A stretch of 64,000 nt of DNA from Rhizobium rosettiformans (GTDB lineage Bacteria > Pseudomonadota > Alphaproteobacteria > Rhizobiales > Rhizobiaceae), in NCBI RefSeq assembly GCF_016806065.1, contig NZ_CP032405.1:1224501-1288500 (forward strand). The letters run 5' to 3'. The translations under genes were made by a program, and so were the position numbers. Below, piece after piece: positions 54,690-64,000 of this stretch. The stretch's first letter is position 1; every line of letters starts with the position of its first letter. A model generated the notes under the pieces. It worked only from the letters and a program-made list of their open reading frames with translations, did not search any database and was not told the origin of the DNA.

Positions 54690-55364
54690 ATGAGACCCGA
54701 TATCAAGATCTGCGGACTGAAGACGCCGGAGGCGGTCGATCGTGCGGCTGACCGCGGCGCGAGCCATATTGGCTTTATCTTCTTTGAAAAGAGCCCGCGC
54801 AACATCGAGCCTGATATCGCCGGCACGCTCGCCGACCGCGTTCGCGGCCGGGTGAAAAGCGTTGCGGTGACTGTCGACGCCGACAATGACGATCTCGACG
54901 AGATCATCGCCTTGATGCGTCCGGATATCTTGCAGTTCCATGGTCACGAAAGCCCCGAACGCCTGCTGACAGTCAAAGCGGTCACCGGTCTTCCGATTAT
55001 GAAGGCATTTTCCATCCGCGATGCCGATGATTTGAAGCGTATCGAGCCCTATATTGGGATTGCCGATCGTTTTCTTTTCGATGCCAAACCGCCTGTGGGC
55101 TCCGATTTGCCTGGCGGAAATGGCGTGACTTTCGATTGGCGTCTCTTGCGTTCGCTTGACGACAGCGTCGATTACATGCTTTCCGGAGGCCTCAACAAGG
55201 CCAATATCGCAGAGGCCCTGCGGGAAACTGGAGCACGGGCAATCGACGTTTCCTCCGGCGTGGAATCTGCGCCGGGCGTCAAGGATCTGCAGACAATGGA
55301 TGAGTTTTTTGCGGCCGTTGCCGAGGCAAGTCGTGCACAGCCGGTTTCAGGGAGTGTCAAGTGA
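54690..55364 (+). CDS. trpF: Phosphoribosylanthranilate isomerase
   Basis: Catalyses the Amadori rearrangement of phosphoribosylanthranilate in tryptophan synthesis. It has 224 residues. [35 protein letters not shown] carries the catalytic cysteine at residue 7. [38 protein letters not shown] (catalytic aspartate) and [15 protein letters not shown] ... [16 protein letters not shown] follow. ATG 54690 is the family start. Its stop overlaps the trpB start (GTGA), the usual trpFBA coupling. Confidence 0.97.
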   Translation: MRPDIKICGLKTPEAVDRAADRGASHIGFIFFEKSPRNIEPDIAGTLADRVRGRVKSVAVTVDADNDDLDEIIALMRPDILQFHGHESPERLLTVKAVTGLPIMKAFSIRDADDLKRIEPYIGIADRFLFDAKPPVGSDLPGGNGVTFDWRLLRSLDDSVDYMLSGGLNKANIAEALRETGARAIDVSSGVESAPGVKDLQTMDEFFAAVAEASRAQPVSGSVK

Positions 55365-56581
55365 ATCAGTCACCGAAACCCAATTCCTTCCGTGAAGGTC
55401 CAGACGAAGACGGCCGCTTCGGCATCTTCGGTGGCCGTTTCGTCGCCGAGACGCTGATGCCGCTGATCCTCGACCTGCAGGCGGAATGGGAAAAGGCGAA
55501 GACTGATCCGGAATTCCAGGCGGAGCTCGCGCATCTCAACACCCACTACACCGGTCGTCCGAGCCCACTCTATTTCGCCGAGCGTCTGACGGAAGAACTC
55601 GGTGGCGCGAAAATCTACTTCAAGCGCGACGAGCTGAACCACACCGGTTCGCACAAGATCAACAACTGCCTCGGCCAGATCCTGCTCGCCAAGCGCATGG
55701 GCAAGACCCGCATCATCGCCGAAACCGGCGCCGGCCAGCATGGCGTGGCCTCGGCTACGGTCGCTGCCCGCTTCGGCATCCCTTGCGTCGTCTACATGGG
55801 CGCGACCGACGTCGAGCGCCAGGCGCCGAACGTTTTCCGCATGAAGCTGCTCGGTGCCGAGGTGAAGCCGGTAACCTCTGGTCATGGCACCCTCAAGGAC
55901 GCCATGAACGAGGCGTTGCGCGACTGGGTCACCAATGTCGACGACACCTATTACATGATCGGCACAGCCGCCGGCCCGCATCCCTATCCGGAAATGGTCC
56001 GCGACTTCCAGTCGGTCATCGGCCGCGAAACGCGCGAGCAGATGCTGGCTGCCGAAGGCCGCCTGCCGGACATGCTGATTGCTGCCGTCGGTGGTGGTTC
56101 GAACGCGATCGGCCTCTTTCATCCCTTCCTGGATGACGAGAGTGTCCGCATCGTTGGCGTCGAAGCCGGTGGCAAGGGTCTTGAAGGCGAGGAGCACTGC
56201 GCCTCGTTGACCGCAGGCACGCCCGGCGTCCTGCATGGCAACCGCACCTATCTGCTGCAGGACAGCGACGGCCAGATCAAGGAAGGTCACTCGATCTCCG
56301 CCGGCCTCGATTATCCCGGCATTGGCCCGGAGCATTCCTGGCTGAAGGATATGGGCCGTGTCGAATACGTGCCGATCAGGGATGACGAGGCGCTCGCTGC
56401 CTTCCAGTTGCTGACCCGCACCGAAGGCATCATCCCGGCGCTCGAGCCGAGCCATGCGCTTGCCGAAGTCATCAAGCGCGCGCCCAAGATGGACAAGGAC
56501 CAGATCATTGTGATGAACCTCTGCGGCCGCGGCGACAAGGACATCTTCACTGTCGGCAAGATTCTCGGTATGGGGCTCTGA
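55361..56581 (+). CDS. trpB: Tryptophan synthase beta subunit
   Basis: Joins indole and serine with pyridoxal phosphate to make tryptophan. It has 406 residues. [17 protein letters not shown] starts the protein. [18 protein letters not shown] carries the PLP lysine near residue 97, [13 protein letters not shown] and [13 protein letters not shown] bind the cofactor, and [16 protein letters not shown] follows. The start codon is GTG 55361. It lies between trpF and trpA with overlap or a 2-base gap. Confidence 0.98.
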   Translation: MNQSPKPNSFREGPDEDGRFGIFGGRFVAETLMPLILDLQAEWEKAKTDPEFQAELAHLNTHYTGRPSPLYFAERLTEELGGAKIYFKRDELNHTGSHKINNCLGQILLAKRMGKTRIIAETGAGQHGVASATVAARFGIPCVVYMGATDVERQAPNVFRMKLLGAEVKPVTSGHGTLKDAMNEALRDWVTNVDDTYYMIGTAAGPHPYPEMVRDFQSVIGRETREQMLAAEGRLPDMLIAAVGGGSNAIGLFHPFLDDESVRIVGVEAGGKGLEGEEHCASLTAGTPGVLHGNRTYLLQDSDGQIKEGHSISAGLDYPGIGPEHSWLKDMGRVEYVPIRDDEALAAFQLLTRTEGIIPALEPSHALAEVIKRAPKMDKDQIIVMNLCGRGDKDIFTVGKILGMGL

Positions 56582-56583
56582 TC

Positions 56584-57423
56584 ATGACTGCGCGTATGGA
56601 CCAACGTTTCGCTGCCCTGAAGGCAGAAGGCCGCCCGGCTCTCGTCACCTATTTCATGGGTGGCGACCCGGACTACGACACGTCGCTCGCGATCATGAAG
56701 GCGCTGCCGGAAGCCGGAGCCGACGTCATCGAGCTCGGCATGCCCTTTTCGGATCCTATGGCTGACGGCCCGGCGATCCAGCTTGCCGGCCAGCGGGCCC
56801 TGAAGGCCGGCCAGACGCTCGTGCGCACGCTCGATCTGGCGCGCGAATTCCGCAAGACGGACAACGAAACGCCGATCGTCATGATGGGTTACTACAACCC
56901 GATCTACGTCTATGGCGTCGAGCGCTTCCTTGACGACGCATTGGCTGCCGGAATCGATGGCCTCATCGTCGTCGATCTGCCGCCGGAAATGGATGACGAA
57001 CTCTGCATCCCGGCCCGCAGCCGTGATATCAACTTTATCCGCTTGGCAACCCCGACGACCGATGACAAGCGTCTGCCCACCGTTCTCAAAAACACCTCGG
57101 GCTTCGTCTATTACGTCTCGATGAACGGCATCACCGGTTCGGCACTGCCGGATCCTTCGCGTGTTGCCGGCGCGGTGCAGCGCATCAAGGCGCATACGGA
57201 TCTGCCGATCTGCGTCGGTTTCGGCGTCAAGACCGCCGAGCATGCCCGCCTGATCGGTGCCAATGCCGACGGCGTCGTGGTTGGGACCGCGATCGTCAAC
57301 CAGGTTGCTACAAATCTCACAGCCGATGGCAAAGCGACGGCGGATACGGTTCAGGCCGTCGCCACGCTGGTGCGCGGACTGGCAACGGGCGTGCGGTCTG
57401 CACGCCTTGCTGCTGCCGAATAA
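56584..57423 (+). CDS. trpA: Tryptophan synthase alpha subunit
   Basis: Cleaves indole-3-glycerol phosphate to indole and passes it to TrpB. It has 279 residues. [40 protein letters not shown] (catalytic glutamate), [34 protein letters not shown] (catalytic aspartate) and [31 protein letters not shown] are visible. It starts 2 bases after trpB. accD follows 38 bases later. Confidence 0.98.
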   Translation: MTARMDQRFAALKAEGRPALVTYFMGGDPDYDTSLAIMKALPEAGADVIELGMPFSDPMADGPAIQLAGQRALKAGQTLVRTLDLAREFRKTDNETPIVMMGYYNPIYVYGVERFLDDALAAGIDGLIVVDLPPEMDDELCIPARSRDINFIRLATPTTDDKRLPTVLKNTSGFVYYVSMNGITGSALPDPSRVAGAVQRIKAHTDLPICVGFGVKTAEHARLIGANADGVVVGTAIVNQVATNLTADGKATADTVQAVATLVRGLATGVRSARLAAAE

Positions 57424-57461
57424 GCACCCCATATGGGCTTTAAATATCAGGAGTAAGCCGC

Positions 57462-58370
57462 GTGAACTGGATCACCAACTATGTGCGCCCGCGCATCAAT
57501 TCCATGCTGGGTCGCCGCGAAGTTCCGGAAAATCTGTGGATCAAGTGCCCGGAAACGGGCGAGATGGTCTTCCATAAGGACCTAGAAGAGAACAAGTGGG
57601 TGATCCCGGCCTCCGGCTATCACATGAAGATGCCGGCAAAGTCGCGCCTGATCGATCTCTTCGACGATGGCCAGTTCGAGGCCCTGCCGCAGCCGAAAGT
57701 CGCGCAGGATCCGCTGAAGTTCCGCGATTCCAAGAAATACACTGACCGTCTTCGCGACAGCCGCGTGAAGACGGATCAGGAAGACACGATCGTTGCCGGC
57801 GTTGGCACAGTGCAGGGTCTGAAGCTCGTCGCTGTTGTCCACGAGTTCAACTTCATGGGTGGTTCGCTTGGCATTGCCGCTGGTGAAGCGATCGTGAAGG
57901 CTTTCGAGCGCGCCATCAAGGAAAAGTGCCCGCTCGTCATGTTCCCGGCTTCGGGTGGCGCGCGCATGCAGGAGGGCATCCTCTCGCTGATGCAGCTGCC
58001 GCGCACCACGGTTGCCGTCGACATGCTGAAGGAAGCCGGCCAGCCCTATATCGTCGTCCTGACCAACCCGACAACCGGTGGCGTGACGGCATCCTATGCC
58101 ATGCTAGGCGATCTCCATATTGCAGAGCCGGGTGCCGAGATCTGCTTTGCCGGCAAGCGCGTTATCGAGCAGACGATCCGCGAGAAGCTGCCGGAGGGCT
58201 TCCAGACCTCGGAATACCTGCTGGAACACGGCATGGTCGACATGGTCGTCAAGCGTCACGACATTCCGGACACGCTCGCGCGTGTGCTGAAGATCATGAC
58301 CAAGCGCCCTGCGAACGACACGGCCGTACCTGCGAAAGTGGCCGAGCCGGTCGAGAAGGCCTCGGCCTGA
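57462..58370 (+). CDS. accD: Acetyl-CoA carboxylase carboxyltransferase beta subunit
   Basis: With AccA it transfers carboxyl from biotin to acetyl-CoA to start fatty-acid synthesis. It has 302 residues. The carboxyltransferase core is complete: [99 protein letters not shown]. The N-terminal zinc ribbon of enteric AccD is degenerate: [30 protein letters not shown] has only one of the four cysteines. The start is GTG 57462 with AGGAG 9 bases upstream. The order trpFBA-accD-folC is common in rhizobia. Confidence 0.97.
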   Translation: MNWITNYVRPRINSMLGRREVPENLWIKCPETGEMVFHKDLEENKWVIPASGYHMKMPAKSRLIDLFDDGQFEALPQPKVAQDPLKFRDSKKYTDRLRDSRVKTDQEDTIVAGVGTVQGLKLVAVVHEFNFMGGSLGIAAGEAIVKAFERAIKEKCPLVMFPASGGARMQEGILSLMQLPRTTVAVDMLKEAGQPYIVVLTNPTTGGVTASYAMLGDLHIAEPGAEICFAGKRVIEQTIREKLPEGFQTSEYLLEHGMVDMVVKRHDIPDTLARVLKIMTKRPANDTAVPAKVAEPVEKASA

Positions 58371-58410
58371 GCCGCGTTTTCTGTGAGGCCGCGCTCGCGG
58401 AACGAATGTG

Positions 58411-59751
58411 ATGACAGCCCCCATCGTCAGTCAGGCCGATGCCGAGATCGAAAAACTCATGGGGCTGCACCCCAAAGGTTATGATCTTTCGCTCGACCGT
58501 ATCCGCCGCCTCCTTGAGGTTCTGGGTAACCCGCATCTGAAGCTGCCGCCGGTCATTCATGTAGCCGGCACAAACGGCAAGGGCTCGGCCTCGGCCTTCT
58601 GCCGGGCGCTTCTGGAAGCCCAAGGCCTGTCTGTCCATGTCCACACCTCGCCGCATCTCGTGCGCTGGCATGAGCGCTATCGCATCGGCGTAAAAGGTGG
58701 CCCCGGGCAGATCGTAGATGATGAACTGTTTGCCGATGCCCTTCGCCGCGTTGCCGAGGCAAACGGTGGCAAACCGATCACCGTCTTCGAGATCCTGACG
58801 GCAGTGACATTCATTCTCTTTTCCGAACAGCCTGCCGACGTCGTCGTTTTGGAGGTCGGTCTTGGCGGCCGCTTCGACGCCACCAACGTCGTCGAAAAGC
58901 CCGCTGTCTGCATCATTCAGCCGATCTCGCTCGATCACCAGGCCTATCTCGGCGATCGTGTCGAACTGATCGCCGCAGAAAAGGCCGGCATCATGAAGCG
59001 CGGCGTGCCCGTGGTTATCGGTCACCAGGAGTTCGACGGCGCCAAGGATGTGCTGATCAGCACGGCCGAACGCCTCGGCTGTCCGCACGCGGTCTTCGCC
59101 CAGGATTTCCTCGCCTATGAAGAATTCGGGCGGCTCGTCTATCAGGACGAGTTCGGTCTGATGGATCTGACTCTGCCGCGACTGCCGGGTCGCCACCAGA
59201 TCGGCAATGCCGCAACCGCAATCCGCGCCGTGAAGGCCGCCGGCTATCCGGTCACGGAAGAGATCGCCGAAAAGGCCATGCTGTCGGTCGAATGGCCGGG
59301 CCGCCTGCAAAGGCTGACCGAAGGCCGGCTGGTGGAGCGTGCGCCCCAAGGTGCGGAAATCTGGCTCGATGGCGGGCACAACCCGGGTGCGGGCGAGGTG
59401 ATCGCCGAAGCCATGGCGGCCATGGAAGAACGCCAGGCGCGGCCGCTGCATCTGGTCATCGGCATGATCAATACCAAGGACCCGATCGGCTTCTTCCGCG
59501 CCTTCGTCGATATCGCCCACAATGTCTACACCGTCCCGATCCTGGGCTCGGACGTCGGCCTCGATCCGGTGGCGCTCGCCCAGTCTGCAGCAGAGGCCGG
59601 TTTGAAAGCTCTTCCGATGGGCTCGCTGGCTCAGGCGCTTGATGCCATCCGTGAGCGCAGCGAAGGCGGCATTCCGCCGCGCATCATGATTGGCGGCTCG
59701 CTCTATCTTGCGGGCAATGTGCTCGCTGAAAACGGCACCATACCCAAATGA
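58411..59751 (+). CDS. folC: Bifunctional folylpolyglutamate synthase / dihydrofolate synthase
   Basis: Adds glutamate to dihydropteroate and to folates. It has 446 residues. The P-loop IHVAGTNGKGSASAFCRALLE lies near residue 48 (core AGTNGKGS). VHTSPHLVRWHERYRI, DVVVLEVGLGGRFDATNV, SLDHQAYLGD and IWLDGGHNPGAGEVIAEAM follow in family order. ATG 58411 is used; GTG 58408 directly before it is possible. It closes the trpF-folC cluster and runs into a terminator. Confidence 0.95.
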   Translation: MTAPIVSQADAEIEKLMGLHPKGYDLSLDRIRRLLEVLGNPHLKLPPVIHVAGTNGKGSASAFCRALLEAQGLSVHVHTSPHLVRWHERYRIGVKGGPGQIVDDELFADALRRVAEANGGKPITVFEILTAVTFILFSEQPADVVVLEVGLGGRFDATNVVEKPAVCIIQPISLDHQAYLGDRVELIAAEKAGIMKRGVPVVIGHQEFDGAKDVLISTAERLGCPHAVFAQDFLAYEEFGRLVYQDEFGLMDLTLPRLPGRHQIGNAATAIRAVKAAGYPVTEEIAEKAMLSVEWPGRLQRLTEGRLVERAPQGAEIWLDGGHNPGAGEVIAEAMAAMEERQARPLHLVIGMINTKDPIGFFRAFVDIAHNVYTVPILGSDVGLDPVALAQSAAEAGLKALPMGSLAQALDAIRERSEGGIPPRIMIGGSLYLAGNVLAENGTIPK

Positions 59752-59778
59752 AAAAAGCCCGGCAAAACCGGGCTTTTT
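59752..59778. terminator. Bidirectional terminator between folC and trxA
   Basis: AAAAAGCCCGG (59752-59762) and CCGGGCTTTTT (59768-59778) form a perfect 11-pair stem with loop CAAAA. Both strands get T-runs, serving the convergent folC and trxA. Confidence 0.93.
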
Positions 59779-59802
59779 CTTTAGTCGTCAATGATGTGAG
59801 CC

Positions 59803-60123
59803 TTATGCCGCGCCGGCGATCCAGCTGGACAGCGCGGTCTTCGGGGCTGCACCCACCTTAATGTCGGCCACTTCGCCACCCTTGAAGACGGCCAGCGTCG
59901 GGATCGAGCGAACGCCGAACTGGGCAGCCAGTTCCGGGTTCTCATCAATGTTGAGCTTGGCGATCTTCACCTTGCCGGCGAGCTCGTTGGAGATTTCTTC
60001 GAGGCTCGGTGCAATCATCTTGCACGGGCCGCACCATTCGGCCCAGAAATCCACGACAACCGGTTCGGAAGCGTTGAGCACCTCGGCCTGGAAATTGGAC
60101 TTGTCGACTTTAACGGTAGCCAT
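59803..60123 (-). CDS. trxA: Thioredoxin 1
   Basis: A cytoplasmic dithiol reductant for ribonucleotide reductase, methionine sulfoxide reductases and others. It has 106 residues. [22 protein letters not shown] has the active-site WCGPC at residues 28-32. [37 protein letters not shown] has the cis-proline SIPT near residue 73. It follows addA with 75 bases between; addAB-trxA is a common alphaproteobacterial order. Confidence 0.98.
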   Translation of the reverse strand: MATVKVDKSNFQAEVLNASEPVVVDFWAEWCGPCKMIAPSLEEISNELAGKVKIAKLNIDENPELAAQFGVRSIPTLAVFKGGEVADIKVGAAPKTALSSWIAGAA

Positions 60124-60198
60124 GGGGCTCTCCCTTCATAAATACGGAATTGACTAGATATGTGATGCCGGGCGGCAGCGATTTCAATATGCGGTATC

Positions 60199-63100
60199 TC
60201 ACGATGTTTCGAGGTCGGCAAGGGACCGCTTAAGAAGGCTGTCATCGAGCGGAATGAGGCTGCCGTTTTCCGTGTAGATTAGCCAGCATTCGATCCGTTT
60301 GCCGGGATAAAGCGGCTGCAGGATCTCGCGATAGATCGCAAGCTGCACCCGGTGGGAGAGGGGGGCTTGCGCGGCCTCCAGCGGCGGATTTCGATTGGTC
60401 TTGTAGTCGGCGATGATCACCCGGTCGCCAAGCACCGCCATGCGGTCGATCCGGCCGGAGACGGCACGCAACTCGCCCTTCAGCCGCATGGTCCCCATGA
60501 CCGAGACTTCGGCACGGCTGCCGGCATCGAAGAGTGGGTGAAGCGCCTTGTCTTCCAGAACAGCCATGACGGTAGAAACCAGTCGCTGGCGCTGCTCTCC
60601 CGGCCAGAACCGGGCGGCCCGTTCCGCATAACGCTCGGCTGCCTCACGGCGGTCACCCTCCGGAAAGCCCGGCAGGTTCTGCAGCATCCGATGGATGAGC
60701 CGCCCGCGCTGGAGGGCGAGATCCGCTTTCTCCGACGCGGAAAACAGCGCCGAGGCCGTCAGCACATCCTCGTCTTCGTCCACGGTGATGCTGCCGGCAC
60801 CCGATGGGCTGAGCGGTCTCGGCAGGCTGACCGGGGGCGGCAGCGGGTTCCAGAGCGTCGAGGGCAGGCTATGGCCCTCCTCAGCCTCAGCGCGCTCTTC
60901 CGTGACGGGGAGATCATCATTTGCCTCGCCGAGAGACCAGCGCAATCCGGCCCAGCTGCCATCCGGCCCGGTGAATTCGGCCTGTTTGCAGCGCGTTTCG
61001 TCGGCGCTCAGCGCCCGCGCGATCATCTTGTGCCAGATCTCGCCCGTGTCCTGCACGCCGCGATAGCCGCCAACGATCAGACGGTCGGCAGCGCGCGTCA
61101 TCGCGACATAGAGCAGCCGGCGATATTCCTCCTCGGCCTGGTCCTTGCGCTGATCCATGTCGGCAGCGGCGACAGAATTGCCGAGCGACTTCGACGGCAC
61201 CCAGATCGGGAAGGGCATGCCTTCAGCCGTCCCGATGATTCGCAGCTTTGCCACATGGTTCGAATTGAAGGGCTTCGAGCCGCCATCGATCAGGAACACG
61301 ATCGGCGCCTCAAGTCCCTTCGAGGCATGAACCGTCATGATCCGGACTTCGTTGCGTTCCTTGTCCTGCTCGCGCTTGACCTCCGGCGCTTCCATCTCGA
61401 GCGTCGAAACGAAGGATTGCAAGCCGGGCAGGCCGCTGGTCTCGAAAGCGAGCGCAAAGGTCAGGAACTCGTCGAGGATGTCGCTGACCTCCGAGCCGAG
61501 GCGCCCGAGATAGGCCCGCCGGCCTCCATGGACGCTGAGAACCCGGGCGTAGAAATCATGGACCGAGAATTCCCGCGCCTGTTCGAGAAACAGATTGAGC
61601 CTGTCGCATGTCTTCTTCCATGCCGCCTCGGTCTCAGCCTGCTCCATCATCCTCGACCAGAGGCTCTGTCCTTCAGGCCGCTCGGCCGCGAGGTCCATCA
61701 AAGCATCTTCGCTGTGGTTGAAGAGCGGGCTCTTCAATAGCGATGCCAGTGAAAGATCGTCGCCCGGCAGCAGCAGGAAGCGTCCGAGCGCCAACATGTC
61801 CTGCACGGCGATATGGCTTGTCAGCTTCAGACGGTCGGCACCGGCGACTGGGATGTTATATGGGCGTTTGAGCGCGCGGGTCAGCGCGTTGACGAAGCCG
61901 TCGCGCTTGCGCACGAGCACGAGAATGTCGCCCGGGCGGATCAGCCGCTTGTTGGCCTTCTCGATGATCGTCTCGCGTCCGACCAACTGGCTGATCTGGT
62001 GCGCGACGCGCCTTGCCAGAATGGCGGAGGGCGCACTTTCCGGCGTCGCGTCGAAGGGGGCGGTCCAGTCTTCGTCCTTCTCCTGCTTTTCGGCTGCGAT
62101 CATGTCCCAGACGTCGACGGTGCCGGGATGTCCGATGCGGCTCGACTGGTGGATGACTGGGTCCCCACCGGCGCTGAGGCCCCGGCTGTTTTCCGGCAGG
62201 CTGAAGACCTGATCGACGGCGGCAAGGACCGATTGCGTCGAGCGGAAGGACAGCGGCAGGCGCACCGTGTTGAAGCTCTGGCCGCTTTCGATAACCGCAC
62301 GCGCGGTATGGCTTGCCTCCTGAGAAAACTGCTCCGGGCGTGCGCCCTGGAAGGAGTAGATCGACTGCTTCTCGTCCCCCACGGCAAAGAAGGTGCGGAT
62401 CCCGGGCCGGGCGCTGAGACCCGTAAAAAAGTCCTCGCGCAGCGACCGGATGACATCCCATTGTACCGGGCTCGTGTCCTGTGCTTCGTCGACGAGGATG
62501 TGGTCGATGCCCTGGTCCAGCTTGTAATGCACCCAGGCACCGACATCGCCACGCGTCAGAAGCCGCGCGGTTCGCACGATCAGATCCTCGAAATCGAGCT
62601 GCGAGCGCCGTTTCTTTAGTTCTTCATAGTCGGTGTCGAGACGCACGGCGAGGGTGAGAGCCGAACGCGTCGCCTCATACATGCGGAAAATCCGCAGCCT
62701 GTCCCGCATGGCGACCACGTGGTCGCGGGCCGCAATCACGGCATCCTTGAGATCCGGCGCGACCTTGGTCATGGCGGCGGCAATCAGCGAGCTGTCGGCC
62801 TTGGGCGCCTCCTGCGCCGTCAGGAAAGCCTGGTCCAGAAGCTTCGCGCGCGCCAGCGGATCCGCCTCCACCAGCGCCCGTTCCAGCACTTCCGCGACGG
62901 CCCGCACCTTCTCGCCACCCTTTTCGAGGGCAAGCTGGATGTAGCGGCTGAAATTGCCACCCGACAAACCGGCAAGCGGCCAGTAATCCTCGGCACGGCT
63001 GATCTCGCTCTCCAGCGGCCCGATACCAAGACCCTTCCGCAGCGTCGCATCAAGGCCACCCGTCCGTTCCGCCCGCTGCCGGAAGTCCCTGACAGCATGG

Positions 63101-63756
63101 CGGTTGGCCACGGTGTCGGCAATCAAGCCTTCGAGCCCGCTTTCATCGGCGATGCTCAGCACCTGCGAGAAGGCTTCGGCGAGCGCTGCATCGTTCTCCG
63201 TCGACGTCGCCGTCAGCAGCGATCGCCGTGCTTCGGCAAGAACCGTGACGGCGGCCCGATCGTCGAGCACGTTGAAATGCCCGGCGACATTGGCCTCCAG
63301 GGGAAACTGGTGCAGCAGCGCTTCGCAGAAGGCGTGAATCGTCTGGATCTTCAGGCCACCCGGCGTTTCCAGGGCCTTGGCGAACAGCCGGCGTGCGGCC
63401 GCAAGCGTCGCCCGATCCGGCTCCTTCTGCTCGATGGCCGCAATCCGCTTAGCCAGCTCCTGATCGTCAAGCGTCGCCCATTCCGCCAGCCGCTCGAAGA
63501 CGCGGTTCGACATTTCGGACGCTGCGGCCTTGGTATAGGTGAGGCAGAGAATGGACGAGGGGCGGGCGCCGGCCAGCAGAAGCCGGATCACCCGCTGCGT
63601 CAGCACATGCGTCTTGCCTGAGCCGGCATTGGCAGACACCCAGGCCGACTGGCCGGGATGGGAGGCGCGCGACTGGGCCAGCGTCGTCCAGCCGAGCCAG
63701 ACGGTGGGATCGCTGCCGGTCGGTAGCTCGTCGAGGGCAAAGCGCTGATCACTCAT
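60199..63756 (-). CDS. addA: Double-strand-break repair helicase-nuclease AddA
   Basis: The UvrD-like helicase/nuclease subunit of AddAB, which processes double-strand ends for RecA, replacing RecBCD. It has 1,185 residues. The Walker A motif SANAGSGKTHVLTQRVIRLLLAGA lies near residue 33 (core AGSGKT). CLTYTKAAASEM (motif Ia), HILVDEAQDTSPVQW (motif II) near 400, FAVGDEKQSIYSFQGARPE (motif III), MTVHASKGLEAPIVFLIDGG (motif V) and YVAMTRAADRLIVGGYRG (motif VI) follow. The RecB-like nuclease domain lies at the C-terminus (GRLIHRMLQNLPGF ... VIIADYKTNRNPP, the catalytic aspartate-lysine pair). ATG 63756 (MSDQRFALDELP) overlaps the addB end by 8 bases. Confidence 0.96.
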   Translation of the reverse strand: MSDQRFALDELPTGSDPTVWLGWTTLAQSRASHPGQSAWVSANAGSGKTHVLTQRVIRLLLAGARPSSILCLTYTKAAASEMSNRVFERLAEWATLDDQELAKRIAAIEQKEPDRATLAAARRLFAKALETPGGLKIQTIHAFCEALLHQFPLEANVAGHFNVLDDRAAVTVLAEARRSLLTATSTENDAALAEAFSQVLSIADESGLEGLIADTVANRHAVRDFRQRAERTGGLDATLRKGLGIGPLESEISRAEDYWPLAGLSGGNFSRYIQLALEKGGEKVRAVAEVLERALVEADPLARAKLLDQAFLTAQEAPKADSSLIAAAMTKVAPDLKDAVIAARDHVVAMRDRLRIFRMYEATRSALTLAVRLDTDYEELKKRRSQLDFEDLIVRTARLLTRGDVGAWVHYKLDQGIDHILVDEAQDTSPVQWDVIRSLREDFFTGLSARPGIRTFFAVGDEKQSIYSFQGARPEQFSQEASHTARAVIESGQSFNTVRLPLSFRSTQSVLAAVDQVFSLPENSRGLSAGGDPVIHQSSRIGHPGTVDVWDMIAAEKQEKDEDWTAPFDATPESAPSAILARRVAHQISQLVGRETIIEKANKRLIRPGDILVLVRKRDGFVNALTRALKRPYNIPVAGADRLKLTSHIAVQDMLALGRFLLLPGDDLSLASLLKSPLFNHSEDALMDLAAERPEGQSLWSRMMEQAETEAAWKKTCDRLNLFLEQAREFSVHDFYARVLSVHGGRRAYLGRLGSEVSDILDEFLTFALAFETSGLPGLQSFVSTLEMEAPEVKREQDKERNEVRIMTVHASKGLEAPIVFLIDGGSKPFNSNHVAKLRIIGTAEGMPFPIWVPSKSLGNSVAAADMDQRKDQAEEEYRRLLYVAMTRAADRLIVGGYRGVQDTGEIWHKMIARALSADETRCKQAEFTGPDGSWAGLRWSLGEANDDLPVTEERAEAEEGHSLPSTLWNPLPPPVSLPRPLSPSGAGSITVDEDEDVLTASALFSASEKADLALQRGRLIHRMLQNLPGFPEGDRREAAERYAERAARFWPGEQRQRLVSTVMAVLEDKALHPLFDAGSRAEVSVMGTMRLKGELRAVSGRIDRMAVLGDRVIIADYKTNRNPPLEAAQAPLSHRVQLAIYREILQPLYPGKRIECWLIYTENGSLIPLDDSLLKRSLADLETS

Positions 63757-64000
63757 CGCCGGCTCCTTCCTCGGCTTCCGCCGTCGACCACTCCGCAACA
63801 CGCGCCAGATGGTCGTATTCGCCGCCATAGGCGTTCTGTTCCGCCGGGATGAGGCGGGAGACATAACCCCGCTCGCCGCTCTGCAGCGCCTGCACGAAAC
63901 GGCCAAGTTCGTCGACCGATTGCGTCGCAAGCTCGAGGGCCGATTTCTTGCTGTCGCCCCGCGTCGCCATCTCGTTGTTCACCTGGTCGGCCGAAAAACG
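63749..64000 (-). CDS. addB: Double-strand-break repair protein AddB (C-terminal end only)
   Basis: The open frame enters from the right edge and encodes the last 83 residues of the protein upstream of addA (FSADQVNNEMATRGDSKKSA, then KLELATQ-like ALELATQSVDELGRFVQAL, ending AEWSTAEAEEGAGDE). No catalytic motif is inside the window. Assignment rests on the addB-addA order, the 8-base overlap with addA, and the similarity of YVSRLIPAEQNAYGGEYDHLARVAEW to AddB C-termini. The bulk of the gene lies beyond position 64000. Confidence 0.85.
   Translation of the reverse strand, partial: RFSADQVNNEMATRGDSKKSALELATQSVDELGRFVQALQSGERGYVSRLIPAEQNAYGGEYDHLARVAEWSTAEAEEGAGDE

Overview
The window is core chromosome of an alphaproteobacterium of the Rhizobiaceae (Rhizobium/Agrobacterium group). 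The evidence is a ChvE/GguA sugar-uptake system with a divergent GbpR-type regulator, a roughly 1,600-residue NAD-glutamate dehydrogenase, the alphaproteobacterial regulator TrcR, DUF2794 and DUF2852 proteins, an AccD without its zinc ribbon, AddAB in place of RecBCD, and the gene order hemE-hemJ-rho-mnmE-mnmG-rsmG-parA-parB. I see no rRNA, tRNA, insertion sequence, phage or CRISPR array. Base composition and gene density look uniform.

Layout. Positions 1-8,100 hold the sugar ABC transporter (gguA cut by the window edge, chvE), gbpR, small conserved genes, asd behind a 410-base leader region, a lytic transglycosylase, a carbonic anhydrase and a pyridoxal kinase. Positions 8,250-21,650 hold the large glutamate dehydrogenase, a UMF1-type transporter, a leftward htpX-rsmB-heparinase-purH block, and a rightward group encoding an SDH assembly factor, a thermonuclease and an excalibur protein. 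Positions 21,650-27,330 hold acetyl-CoA and propionyl-CoA synthetases around the cell-cycle regulator trcR, then a YggS-family gene. Positions 27,500-31,700 carry leuS-lptE-holA.

Positions 31,700-51,000 are the replication-origin domain. A leftward block runs from hemE to parB. A 395-base gap at 40,357-40,751 has DnaA boxes, an AT-rich stretch and five GANTC methylation sites. A rightward block follows: a pyruvate phosphate dikinase regulator, maf, aroE, coaE, dnaQ, then timA-mltA-smr-xre and gyrB. Four parS-like sites (33,998; 35,937; 42,211; 51,010) lie on both sides of the gap, and ParA/ParB are encoded 7-9 kb to its left. Most genes point away from the gap, so they are co-directional with replication forks leaving it.

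Positions 51,000-64,000 carry a nitroreductase, an intracellular PHB depolymerase, a DUF2852 protein, a YgjP-type metalloprotease, trpF-trpB-trpA-accD-folC, trxA, addA and the end of addB.

The most interesting signal is upstream of asd. A 39-codon reading frame too short for normal gene calling (4148-4267) ends in TTKAKTTTKTV, so nine of its last eleven residues are threonine or lysine, two end products of the pathway asd feeds. Mutually exclusive RNA pairings follow it. This has the form of a ribosome-mediated attenuator, although no U-run follows any hairpin. Second-rank signals are a 26-codon frame with a very strong ribosome-binding site inside the origin that stops within a DnaA box, parS sites inside the coding sequences of rsmG and aroE, and a perfect 16-base palindrome with two abutting GANTC sites ahead of gyrB.
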